From: Syntrophaceae bacterium | GTDB taxonomy: Bacteria > Desulfobacterota > Syntrophia > Syntrophales > UBA2185 | Length of the DNA stretch: 32,520 nucleotides | Direction of reading: 5' to 3' | NCBI GenBank assembly: GCA_003142295.1 | Contig: PLLV01000234.1 | Location: 1-32,520 of the forward strand | Shown: positions 1-7,763 of the stretch, piece by piece | How positions within the stretch are numbered: the stretch's first letter is position 1 | Layout: every line of letters starts with the position of its first letter | The notes under the pieces: generated by a model | Database searches by the model: none | Seen by the model: only the letters and a program-made list of their open reading frames with translations | Told to the model about the DNA's origin: nothing | Program-made: the position numbers and the translations under genes

Positions 1-60
1 CGGGCGTACAACCATTTGGATCGAGGAAAAAGGAAAAGCAAAAGACAATTGTCTTCATGA
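1..60 (+). CDS. phoH: PhoH family ATPase, C-terminal fragment
   Basis: Frame 1 is open from the window edge and ends at TGA 58-60, giving 19 codons that read RAYNHLDRG followed by a basic tail. PhoH proteins commonly end with an I(V/I)xAY motif and a charged tail, and phoH usually precedes the 7TM-HD gene and ybeY in bacteria. The stop overlaps the ATG of the next gene as ATGA, the usual form of translational coupling. The identification rests mainly on context and on the short AY motif, because the ATPase domain lies outside the window. Confidence 0.6.
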   Translation, partial: RAYNHLDRGKRKSKRQLSS

Positions 61-630
61 TACCAGAATATCTCAAACTATCCACGATTGCGCAAGTCAT
101 CAAGAAGGAAGCGAAGCAAAAACAGTTGCTGGACTTTGCAAGAAAGATAACCCTTCAAAGATGGGCTTCCGCCATATTTTTAAGTACAATTCTGTCCTTT
201 CTACTAGCACCGCAACTTCACTTCTCATATCCAGAGTATAAGGTCGGCTCCATAGCTATCAGAGATGTACGGGCCGATTGCGATTTTCGCTATGCCGGAC
301 CCAAGCTTCAGAGCAAGGAGACGGGATTAGTGCTCGTCGCGGATGTTGTAGAAGCCTCATCAAGGGCGTTGTCAGCTCCAACACCGGCAAGAATCAGAAA
401 TCTTGTGAGAGAAAGAATTGAAAAAAGGATTTATGGATGGTCAACTTGATGAATGCGAAATTACCCTTCATGATCTGAACAAAATTGCAGAGAACTTCAC
501 GAGGATTCTAAACGGCATCTTCCACCAAATAAGTGACTATGCTGATCCCGTCATACGGGAATTTAATGGCGGTAAGAAAGAAAACCATGCCAATTATAAT
601 AGAAAACAGGCAGAAAAAAATAAGAGTTGA
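57..630 (+). pseudogene. pgpH: Internally deleted, frameshifted remnant of a 7TM-HD c-di-AMP phosphodiesterase (PgpH/YqfF type)
   Basis: Intact PgpH proteins have about 700-800 residues: one membrane helix, a large extracellular domain, seven membrane helices and a cytoplasmic HD phosphohydrolase domain that cleaves c-di-AMP. Here only the ends remain. Residues 1-75 hold the cytoplasmic start, the first membrane helix (about 36-52) and the first strand of the outer domain (VGSIAIRDVRADCDF). This runs in frame straight into the end of the HD domain (RYAGPKLQSKE, VADVVEASSRAL, PTPARI). At about 420-426 an A-run shifts the frame. The family C-terminus (DGQLDECEITLHDL, ILNGIFH) continues in the other frame from about 418 to the stop at 628-630. 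The HD metal ligands and all seven helices are missing. It lies between phoH and ybeY, the expected place for pgpH. The loss is seen directly; the family name is from memory of its motifs. Confidence 0.85.
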
Positions 631-1039
631 TCGGCGTAGCGTGCGACGAGCAATGAGTACCATAATGAAGTATCTTTACTGCAGCAATAAGGTAATTAGC
701 CTACTGTTTGTCGACAACAGGGAAATAAGGGAAATAAACCGCCGTTACTTAAATAGAGATTATCCCACAAATGTCTTAGCCTTCTCTCTCACTGAAGGGG
801 AATTTGGGGATATCAATCCTGACATCCTTGGTGACATTGTAATTTCTGCGGAAACAGCCTTCAAGGATGCCGTGGAATCCGGTATCGAATTTAATGACGA
901 GCTGGCATTCCTCATGATTCACGGCGTTCTTCATCTTCTCAATTACGATCATTCGACTGCAAGTGTGGAGAAAACGCAAGAGATGAAGAGAAAGGAACAG
1001 GAGCTATTCTATATGCTGAAAGGTTACGAGATTCAATGA
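587..1039 (+). CDS. ybeY: Endoribonuclease YbeY (rRNA maturation factor)
   Basis: YbeY is a single-strand endoribonuclease used in 16S rRNA 3'-end maturation and late 70S ribosome quality control. The zinc motif HxxxHxxxxxH is present as HGVLHLLNYDH (about 926-958), followed by the usual acidic/methionine helix (EKTQEMKRKEQ). The family usually has Gly where this protein has Asn before YDH; the three His ligands are intact. The central NVLAFSL and GDIVIS strands are typical. I chose ATG 587 (MPIIIENRQ), which matches the usual N-terminus. ATGs at 533, 539 and 566 are in frame, but they lie inside the pgpH remnant and would add an unrelated tail. The gene ends 8 bp before the convergent mltD. 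Confidence 0.9.
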   Translation: MPIIIENRQKKIRVDRRSVRRAMSTIMKYLYCSNKVISLLFVDNREIREINRRYLNRDYPTNVLAFSLTEGEFGDINPDILGDIVISAETAFKDAVESGIEFNDELAFLMIHGVLHLLNYDHSTASVEKTQEMKRKEQELFYMLKGYEIQ

Positions 1040-1047
1040 CAGTAAAC

Positions 1048-2907
1048 TCATTTCAGGATAATAACCTGACCCGGATGTATATTATCTTCACGGGCTAATT
1101 TATTCATTTCAAGGATTTTATCCAAACTGATTCTATTTTTTTTTGCAATTTTACCCAGGCTATCTCCATTTCGCACTGTGTATGTTTTCGTACCGTCATT
1201 AGATGCTGCTTCTTTGTTTCTCTTGGCAAGCTTCTTATGCGTTTCCTTATCTGATACTTTGCTCTGTTGTTTTTCTCCGTTCTTGTTACTTATCAAGATG
1301 ACCTGGCCGCCTTTGAGAGTCTTGCGCTTTTTGAATTTGTTTAGCCTTCTAATATCATCAACAGTTGTATCAAAGCGTTTTGCGACAGATACCAGAGTAT
1401 CGCCTTTTTTTGCCCTGTATTTGATCGTTTCCCCGCTGACCTGGATGTCATCTTTGTCTGATTGTTGAGCTGATCTAGCCCTCGCATAACCGGTTCCCTG
1501 AACAGGTATGATCAAACGCTGGCCGGTTTCCAGCCTTTTTCTACTAGATACATTATTATAGGCCATTATCGCACTTACAGATGTTCTATATTTTCGTGCG
1601 ATGGAAACAACTGTCTCTCCCCGTTTCGCTCTATAGTGAACAAATACCTGCCGTGGTTTCTCATATTTAGGAATTTCATCCATGATCTTGGCAGATTTTT
1701 CAGCCATGCCCGGGGGCACTTTGAGATTATATTCTTTATCAGGCGTAACATTTTGCCTCAGCTCCGAATTAAGTGTAGTAATTGTCTCCTCCGGGGTTCC
1801 AAGGTGGCGTGCGATATCCTGCAGACGCATGGATTTATCTGTTTTCACCGTTTCATAGCGGTAGGTATTTTGCCTTTCAAGACTCTCATTAAGATCAAAG
1901 CCGTACTTCTTAAGATTCTTTATTATTTGCAGGGTCGCAAGGAAGCGGGGTACGTAACGCGCCGTCTCATAAGGGAGTTGACGGTAAAGGTCCCAGAATC
2001 TGTCGAAATAGTTGATATGTTGCCTCGATATGACCTTGAGGACCCTTCCTTCTCCACAATTGTATGCAGCCAGAACTGTAAGCCAGTCGCCGAACATACC
2101 GTGCAGTTCCTTCAGATAGTCAATGGCAGCCCTGGTTGATTTTTCAACATCCAATCTTTCATCGACCCATTCGTCGCGGTTTAGGCCGAACTTATAACCC
2201 GTAGAAGGAATAAACTGCCATAGACCGAGGGCGCGTGCCCGTGATAAGGCATGAATTTTGAATCCGCTTTCAACGAGGGGAAGCCATGACAGCTCCTCAG
2301 GCAACCCTGCTTTTTTCAACTCCCTCAAAATTATGGGACGATAAATTGCGGAACGTTCGTATGACTGAATAAAAAAATCCCTTTCCACAGTTTGAAAGAG
2401 CCTGATTTCCTTCTCCACATCCGAATTTACGACATGCGGTATTTCACTATGCTTACCGCTTGTCGTAGTGTGCATCGATGAGTAGATGGCAAGGATCTGC
2501 TTTGATATGAGGAGACGAATGTCATCTTTTTGGCGAGCAATATCAGTCTCCCCATCCGTATCAAGAAGCAGCGCATAAGCCTGATCGAGCAAATCTAAGG
2601 CATTTTCCAGATCACCCTTGACCCAGTATTCTCGCGATTCGTCGAGCAGTTCAAGAGCTTCTTCCATTATGTCCCTGCCCTTCTCTCTTTCCTGTTCATT
2701 TGCTGCACCATTCGAAAGAGGCACATGCTTCAGCGACGGGGACGCTTCTTTCGTGTTTTTGTCTTTTGATTTTTCCGGACCTATGACACTAAGGGAAGGT
2801 TCATCTCCAGTCTTCATCTGTCCGTAAGCGTTATTAATTGGAAACATCTGGCAGAGAAGAAAGCATATGAAAATAAATGACAGGAGAAAACGGCTTTCTC
2901 TTGACAT
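1048..2907 (-). CDS. mltD: Membrane-bound lytic murein transglycosylase D with LysM repeats
   Basis: This exported enzyme cleaves the MurNAc-GlcNAc bond of peptidoglycan to form 1,6-anhydro ends. Numbering from an upstream GTG (2910), residues 1-30 form a signal peptide. A short helical, TPR-like part follows (about 78-145). The SLT domain (about 195-330) carries catalytic Glu214 in PLVESGF, then ALGLWQFIPSTG and AAYNCGEGRV. Three clear LysM modules lie at about 425-469, 497-540 and 576-619, and a weaker LysM-like segment at about 352-398. Low-complexity Lys/Ser linkers join the last modules. ATG 2907 and GTG 2910 are both served by AGGAG upstream; I give the ATG. It is separated from prfB by about 100 bp, so it may have its own promoter. 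There is no lipobox, so it is probably periplasmic. Confidence 0.92.
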   Translation of the reverse strand: MSRESRFLLSFIFICFLLCQMFPINNAYGQMKTGDEPSLSVIGPEKSKDKNTKEASPSLKHVPLSNGAANEQEREKGRDIMEEALELLDESREYWVKGDLENALDLLDQAYALLLDTDGETDIARQKDDIRLLISKQILAIYSSMHTTTSGKHSEIPHVVNSDVEKEIRLFQTVERDFFIQSYERSAIYRPIILRELKKAGLPEELSWLPLVESGFKIHALSRARALGLWQFIPSTGYKFGLNRDEWVDERLDVEKSTRAAIDYLKELHGMFGDWLTVLAAYNCGEGRVLKVISRQHINYFDRFWDLYRQLPYETARYVPRFLATLQIIKNLKKYGFDLNESLERQNTYRYETVKTDKSMRLQDIARHLGTPEETITTLNSELRQNVTPDKEYNLKVPPGMAEKSAKIMDEIPKYEKPRQVFVHYRAKRGETVVSIARKYRTSVSAIMAYNNVSSRKRLETGQRLIIPVQGTGYARARSAQQSDKDDIQVSGETIKYRAKKGDTLVSVAKRFDTTVDDIRRLNKFKKRKTLKGGQVILISNKNGEKQQSKVSDKETHKKLAKRNKEAASNDGTKTYTVRNGDSLGKIAKKNRISLDKILEMNKLAREDNIHPGQVIILK

Positions 2908-3007
2908 CACAATGAACTCCTTTCTTTTTGTATACGACTATCGACCTTCGCATCAGAGCTGCAAGATGCAAGCCGCCTATATCATATTCTGCTGATTCAT
3001 TATACTT

Positions 3008-4103
3008 TTAATTCAACAGATATGCTTCAATAAAGTCATCGATGTCACCATCCAAAACTCTATTCACATTGCCAACTTCAAGATTTGTCCGATGATCCTT
3101 GACTAATTTATAGGGGTGAAGAATGTAGGATCTTATCTGGCTGCCCCAGGCGATGTCTTTTTTCGATTTATTCAGTTCATCTATCTTCTTCTTTTGTTCC
3201 TGAAGCTGCATTTCATAAAGACGCGACTTCAAGAATTTCATTGCCATAGCTTTGTTCTTGTGCTGAGAACGTTCATTCTGGCATTGCACTACTATCCCCG
3301 TCGGCAGATGCGTGATCCTGACGGCAGAATCCGTCTTATTGACATGCTGTCCTCCCGCGCCTGTGGACCTATAGGTATCTATGCGAAGATCCTTTTCATC
3401 GATTTCCACGACTATCTCGTCGTTAACCTCAGGATAGACAAAAACGGAAGCAAATGATGTATGCCGGCGCGCTCCGGAATCGAAAGGCGATATGCGTACA
3501 AGCCTGTGTATGCCGATTTCCGCTTTGGCATAGCCATATGCATAGCCTCCTTCAATGGTCATAGAAACGCTCTTTAGACCCGCTTCATCACCTGGTTGAT
3601 AATCGATAATGGTAGTGGAGAAACCTTTCCGCTCTGCCCATCGCAAATACATGCGCAGCAGCATCTCCGCCCAGTCCTGAGCCTCGGTTCCCCCTGCGCC
3701 CGCATGTATTGTCATTATAGAATTCATTGCATCCTGCGGAGACCCCAACATAAGTTTCAGTTCTTCGTCTCTTACGGATGATTTAAGCCCGTCTAAGTCC
3801 TTTTCGATCTCTTCTACAGTTTGGTCATCGCTTTCTTCGCGCGCCAGATCAAACAGGATTTCTATATCATCGATGTTATCCTTTAATTTTCTCCAGTTAT
3901 CGACGATCATTTCCAGCTTATTCTTGTCCTTCAGGGTTTCACGTGCCTTATCCTGTTCATTCCAGAAATTTTCACTCAGTGATGCTTTTTCCAGTTCTTT
4001 GATGTGCTTTTGTTTTTCTGCGATGTCAAAGACACTCTCCGAGATGATCTATTCTCCTTTTCAATTCCATCATGCTTTCATTGATTCCTGTAAGCGTCAA
4101 CAT
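3008..4103 (-). CDS. prfB: Peptide chain release factor 2, with programmed +1 frameshift
   Basis: RF2 reads UGA and UAA stop codons and triggers peptide release. ATG 4103 follows a strong GAGGAGGAG site inside the 3' end of lnt. After 25 codons an in-frame TGA (4026-4028) occurs in the context CTT-TGA-C. A +1 slip onto GAC continues for 339 codons, giving 364 residues, the usual RF2 length. The SPF tripeptide that recognises the stop codon (ISPFDSGARRHTSF) and the catalytic GGQ (STGAGGQHVNKTDS) are intact. An annotation starting at 3910 would miss the first 64 residues. The start overlaps lnt by 26 bp, so expression is probably coupled to corC-lnt and autoregulated by RF2 level, as known in other bacteria. 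Confidence 0.97.
4026..4040 (-). promoter_or_regulatory. prfB: prfB programmed +1 frameshift site
   Basis: Read on the minus strand the site is GGAGAG-TGT-CTT-TGA-C. A Shine-Dalgarno-like GGAG lies three bases before the CTT slippery codon, followed by the poor-context stop TGA-C. Spacing, slippery codon, stop and the position after codon 25 all match the Escherichia coli RF2 site. When RF2 is scarce the ribosome pauses at UGA and slips forward one base; when it is plentiful, translation ends after 25 residues. Confidence 0.95.
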
Positions 4104-5649
4104 TTCTCCTCCTCAAACTGATTATTATGCAACAAACTAAGGTTGTCATGCAAATTAGAACAAAAACATCCCCGTATACCGAGTAGAATGTCTTGTTGTT
4201 AATAAATTTTATCGCATATCTCAAGGCCGTTCTTTCAAACAATTCCGTCTGCGCGACGATCCTTCCTGTAGGATCGATTATGGCACTGATTCCTGTATTT
4301 GCGCTCCTCACTATATATAGGCGATTTTCCACTGCCCTGAATACGGTCATGGAAAGATGTTGATATGGCGCCGAAGTCCTTCCAAACCATGCATCATTTG
4401 TAATATTCACAAGCAAATCAGCCCCCATTTTTTTATACGCCCTGCTTGCCTCGGGAAATATCCCCTCATAACAGATCAGAACGCCAAGCTTATGATCATT
4501 CATGGTCAGAGGATTATAGCCTTCACCTGAACGGAAATCCCCCACACCGATGACCAATTTGTTGATAAAGGGAAACATTTTTCTTAGTGGCACATATTCA
4601 CCATATGGGACAAGATGTACCTTATCGTAACGCCCAAGAATCTTTCCTTGCGGTGATAATAGAAAAGCACTGTTCAAAAAAGATACACACCCTGCATCCC
4701 CATCACAATCCCTCTGATAGCTTGGACTGCCGAAGAGGAGCCAATCTTCCGAGATGCGGGCAACATCCAGAATCTCACTTTGCATCTTGTTCGTATCCTG
4801 GAAGAAGAACGGTGCTGCAGTTTCCGGCCACACGGTCAATCCCGGTGCTGATGATCTTTTCCTTAGGGAGAGATTCTTATACACACTGATTGTATCATTC
4901 TGAAAGTCGGGATTCCATTTAACACTTTGATCTATATTCCCTTGAACAACGGCAATATCCATCGTTTCCGCTGCCTGCGAGACCTCCTCTATTTGGCCCG
5001 TGCGAATGTAACCGTAACAATAGATGCCAAGTATGACTATACAGCACAAAGCGACTTCTCCCATTACCCGCCTGCCTCTGAATCTCTCATTCAGGACATC
5101 GTAAATAACTACATTCACGAGGATGATAATGAACGTGATTCCATATGTACCGGTAATATCAACTGCCTGAATCAGATGCCTGTTAAGATGTTGAGAATAA
5201 GCCAGGTTCTCCCAGGGAAATCCCGTCAACAGATGAGATTTTCCATATTCCAGACACGTCCACAAGGCCGGCGCCGCGATAATCATGGAGATGCCTTTGC
5301 CTGACAAATATACAACACCCGCTGCAAAAAGAGCAACGTATATGCTCAAGTACGCTGCCACAAGCACCATGAGAAAGATGCCTATGGAATATCCGAAATG
5401 TCCATAATGGACAACGACAAATGTAATCCAATACATGATGCCTATGTTGAATGTAAGGCCTGCCATGAAGCCTACGATCAAACCATCCCGGATATCATCA
5501 GTATCCCTGAGGGCAAAAAAGAGGGGAATCAAGGCCACCCAGGCCATTATCCCCGCACCGTGTTTGGGAAAGGAAAGAAAAAGGAGGATTCCCGAAGCAA
5601 TACTCAAAAATAATGTTTTTCTATTTATCCTCAAGCTTTGCGTTCTCAA
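4078..5649 (-). CDS. lnt: Apolipoprotein N-acyltransferase
   Basis: Lnt adds the third acyl chain to the N-terminal cysteine of lipoproteins in the inner membrane. The 523-residue protein has several N-terminal membrane helices (about 12-215), then a nitrilase domain (about 230-495), then a final helix (about 495-515). The catalytic Glu-Lys-Cys triad is visible as Glu276 (WPETAAP), Lys343 (YDKVHLVPYGE) and Cys393 (ICYEGIFPE). The start is uncertain: the first candidate is TTG 5649, which overlaps the end of corC by 29 bp, and TTG 5634 is another. No ATG occurs before residue 35, which would cut the first helix. The stop overlaps the start of prfB. A client is in this window: the lipoprotein PPIase at 29130-30215. 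Confidence 0.94.
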   Translation of the reverse strand: MRTQSLRINRKTLFLSIASGILLFLSFPKHGAGIMAWVALIPLFFALRDTDDIRDGLIVGFMAGLTFNIGIMYWITFVVVHYGHFGYSIGIFLMVLVAAYLSIYVALFAAGVVYLSGKGISMIIAAPALWTCLEYGKSHLLTGFPWENLAYSQHLNRHLIQAVDITGTYGITFIIILVNVVIYDVLNERFRGRRVMGEVALCCIVILGIYCYGYIRTGQIEEVSQAAETMDIAVVQGNIDQSVKWNPDFQNDTISVYKNLSLRKRSSAPGLTVWPETAAPFFFQDTNKMQSEILDVARISEDWLLFGSPSYQRDCDGDAGCVSFLNSAFLLSPQGKILGRYDKVHLVPYGEYVPLRKMFPFINKLVIGVGDFRSGEGYNPLTMNDHKLGVLICYEGIFPEASRAYKKMGADLLVNITNDAWFGRTSAPYQHLSMTVFRAVENRLYIVRSANTGISAIIDPTGRIVAQTELFERTALRYAIKFINNKTFYSVYGDVFVLICMTTLVCCIIISLRRRNVDAYRNQ

Positions 5650-6496
5650 TTCTTATCACTGCCCCTCCCCTCTGTGCTTGGGATCCATCTAACCTTTTTA
5701 ACTTGACCTTTTTTACGCTTCGCTCGTCCGCTGATTCAATTATCATTTCCAGATTATCGACATGAATAACCTCTCCGGTCACGGGAATCTTTCTCAGCAG
5801 GTTAAGAATGAATCCCCCGAGGGTCTCAAATTTTCCTTCTTGAAACTTCACGCCCAAGTAATCTTCAATAGCCTCAATCTCCACCCTTCCGTCAATTAGG
5901 GTATAACCATCGTTTAACTCTACAATACTGCCCTTTTTCGCGTCATGTTCGTCATGGATTTCTCCAACAATTTCCTCAATGAGGTCTTCAAGAGTGACGA
6001 GGCCGGAGGTCCCGCCATACTCATCTATGACAATTGCCATGTGGTACTTCTTTTGCTTCAATTCATGGAGCAGATGATGTGTATTCTTTGTTTCAGGAAT
6101 GTAATATGGTTTTCGCAGGCTGGACAGGATATCCGTTTCCGTTACAGGTCTTGACCAAAACTTTAGAAGGTCTTTAACATTCAGAATGCCGACGATGTTA
6201 TCCACATTTTCAGCATACACGGGCATCCTCGTATGTCCAAATTTAATGGTAAGCTCAAGAATCTCTTCGATAGTCGCATCGCTTCTGATAGCTACCATTT
6301 CCGTTCTCGGAATCATCACCTCTCTGACTACGGTGTCCCGAAATTCAAGGATACTTTGAATCATCTCGCCAGACTGCTGATCGATGAGCCCCTTCTCTTC
6401 TCCGGCGTCTATTATGGACTGGATTTCCTCCTCCAGTCGCGCCTGTTCGTCGGCAGAAAAAAAATTCCTGATTTTTGCGAGAATTTTATTACCCAA
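5621..6496 (-). CDS. corC: CorC/HlyC-type CBS-domain protein
   Basis: This soluble 291-residue protein has a helical N-terminus (about 1-45), two CBS domains (about 60-180, with [14 protein letters not shown] and [26 protein letters not shown] split across the pair) and a C-terminal CorC_HlyC transporter-associated domain (about 195-275). It lacks the DUF21 membrane domain of the longer relatives. CorC is linked genetically to magnesium/cobalt efflux; the biochemical role is not settled. The neighbour downstream is lnt, as in many proteobacteria (ybeX-lnt). The start appears to be TTG 6496; there is no in-frame ATG that keeps the conserved N-terminus, and the start is 19 bp after the radical SAM stop. 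It probably belongs to one corC-lnt-prfB operon. Confidence 0.88.
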   Translation of the reverse strand: MGNKILAKIRNFFSADEQARLEEEIQSIIDAGEEKGLIDQQSGEMIQSILEFRDTVVREVMIPRTEMVAIRSDATIEEILELTIKFGHTRMPVYAENVDNIVGILNVKDLLKFWSRPVTETDILSSLRKPYYIPETKNTHHLLHELKQKKYHMAIVIDEYGGTSGLVTLEDLIEEIVGEIHDEHDAKKGSIVELNDGYTLIDGRVEIEAIEDYLGVKFQEGKFETLGGFILNLLRKIPVTGEVIHVDNLEMIIESADERSVKKVKLKRLDGSQAQRGGAVIRIENAKLEDK

Positions 6497-6515
6497 AATA
6501 ACCGGATCCCTTCTA

Positions 6516-7388
6516 TTAGAAGCCTCTCATATATTCCGGCCTCAGAGATTTCACATCGTTTTTCTTGATCGTGTTATATATCGTAGTTATAGTCTTCTCC
6601 TTTTCTGATGGCAATCTCGCCTTTATGGGAAGATAATTTGAGGCATGATTTGACGTAAAGTAACAGCCGCTGAAATCGGCCTTTTCGATAATACTGGCCA
6701 ATTCTCTCAGCAAATCAAACTTATCGGGCAGCGTAAAATTTCCCGATTCGTATTCCGAATACAATGGTGTTCCGGGCATGAGCATAAGCGTCAAGGCACT
6801 TGCATATTCAGGATCTATATCAGTTAGGATTCTTGCCGTATCATTGGCATGTTCCGTATTCTGCTCGCTGCCTCCCAGACCAAGTATAACAGTAACAGAT
6901 AGCCCGATACCGGCTTCTTTGATTCGGCGGCCGGCCTCGATCATCTGGGCAGCCGTAACCCCCTTTCTTATCTTCCTTAGCAATTCATCGTTTCCGGTTT
7001 CGATGCCAAGATACACGATCCCTAGACCGAGCTCTCTTAACTCAACCAATTCGTCAATCGTCTTTCTCAAGATGCTCTTGGCATTTGCATAGGTTCCCAC
7101 TCTTTTTACACCTTTGATATGGTTGCGTATCGAATGCAATATTTGAACAAGTCTTTCCTGAGGTATAATAAGGGCATCACCATCGCAAAGAAACACCTTC
7201 TCAACGGTACGCCAACGGCTGGCTTCACAAATATCTTCCAGAATTTCATCGTATGATTTTATTCTGAATTTCTTTTTCTTGTAAGCAGGGCAAAAGATGC
7301 ACTTGTTGTGGGAACAGCCCACCGTTACTTGCAATAATAAGCTGTTGGCCTCACTCGGTGGCCTAATTATGTCGCCTTCGTGTTTCAC
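6516..7388 (-). CDS. Radical SAM protein of unknown reaction
   Basis: The 290-residue protein binds a 4Fe-4S cluster through Cys25, Cys30 and Cys33 (GCSHNKCIFC). The spacing is CX4CX2C rather than the classical CX3CX2C, a variant I recall from a family of short Elp3-like radical SAM proteins. Other radical SAM features are FLCDGDAL, the GIVYLGIETGNDELL strand-helix and LGLGG in the SAM-binding region. I cannot name the substrate. GTG 7388 is the likely start, with AAGGA four bases upstream. It lies just downstream of the tRNA-Val/Asp terminator, so it needs its own promoter, and it is only 19 bp from corC, so it may lead that operon. Confidence 0.82.
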   Translation of the reverse strand: MKHEGDIIRPPSEANSLLLQVTVGCSHNKCIFCPAYKKKKFRIKSYDEILEDICEASRWRTVEKVFLCDGDALIIPQERLVQILHSIRNHIKGVKRVGTYANAKSILRKTIDELVELRELGLGIVYLGIETGNDELLRKIRKGVTAAQMIEAGRRIKEAGIGLSVTVILGLGGSEQNTEHANDTARILTDIDPEYASALTLMLMPGTPLYSEYESGNFTLPDKFDLLRELASIIEKADFSGCYFTSNHASNYLPIKARLPSEKEKTITTIYNTIKKNDVKSLRPEYMRGF

Positions 7389-7433
7389 GTGGTCCTTTCT
7401 TAATTCACTTGAAAGTCTTTTGTAAGCAGAAAC

Positions 7434-7463
7434 AAAAAAGGAGTTAACCTAATGGTCAACCCC
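7434..7463 (-). terminator. Intrinsic terminator of the tRNA-Val/tRNA-Asp unit
   Basis: On the minus strand a 10-bp stem (GGGGTTGACC pairing with GGTTAACTCC, two G-T pairs) closes an ATTA loop and is followed at once by six T residues (7439-7434). It starts 10 bases after the tRNA-Asp CCA end. This is a textbook rho-independent terminator. Confidence 0.93.
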
Positions 7464-7473
7464 TCTCTATTTT

Positions 7474-7550
7474 TGGCGGGGCCGATGGGACTTGAACCCA
7501 CGCCCTCCGGCGTGACAGGCCGGCGTTATAACCATCTTAACTACGGCCCC
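7474..7550 (-). tRNA. tRNA-Asp (GTC)
   Basis: The minus strand folds into a full cloverleaf. The acceptor is GGGGCCG/CGGCCCC, the anticodon stem is CCGGC/GCCGG around loop CTGTCAC (anticodon GTC), and the T loop is TTCAAGT. Discriminator G and CCA are encoded. It is the second tRNA of a two-gene unit. Confidence 0.97.
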
Positions 7551-7641
7551 AAAAATACATAATTAATTTTAACTCTCAAAACCTTTCTGATCTATTCGTC
7601 GATACCCAATACTTAGTGTAGGTCTTCACCTATTTTTTCTT

Positions 7642-7717
7642 TGGTAGGCGGAACAGGACTCGAACCTGCGACTTCCACGGTGTAAGCGTGGCGCTCTCCC
7701 GGCTGAGCTACCCGCCT
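7642..7717 (-). tRNA. tRNA-Val (TAC)
   Basis: The minus strand gives acceptor AGGCGGG/TCCGCCT, D arm GCTC/GAGC, anticodon stem CCACG/CGTGG with loop CTTACAC (anticodon TAC), and T loop TTCGAGT. Discriminator A and CCA are encoded. It precedes tRNA-Asp by 91 bp, with no terminator seen between them. Confidence 0.97.
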
Positions 7718-7727
7718 ATAACTTTTT

Positions 7728-7756
7728 TTTCTAACAACTGTACCCGCAGTTGTCAA
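7728..7756 (-). promoter_or_regulatory. Probable sigma-70 promoter of the tRNA-Val/tRNA-Asp unit
   Basis: On the minus strand TTGACA (7756-7751), a 17-bp spacer and TAGAAA (7733-7728) end 10 bases before tRNA-Val. The -35 box is a perfect match; the -10 box is weaker. The spacer holds most of an inverted repeat, ACAACTG/CAGTTGT, just past the lon stop codon. In RNA this would form a hairpin without a T-run on the lon side. Confidence 0.6.
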
Positions 7757-7763
7757 GGAATAA

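Noticed and set aside
914-960. Gly-to-Asn change in the YbeY zinc motif (HLLNYDH) as evidence of a dead enzyme
   Set aside because: All three His ligands and the spacing are intact; Asn at that place probably does not abolish function.
1636-2139. Plus-strand ORF of 167 codons inside mltD
   Set aside because: It is a shadow of the LysM/SLT coding region; no motifs and no ribosome site.
2911-3007. GCATC/GATGC inverted repeat between prfB and mltD as the prfB terminator
   Set aside because: The stem is 5 bp with a 10-base loop and no T-run.
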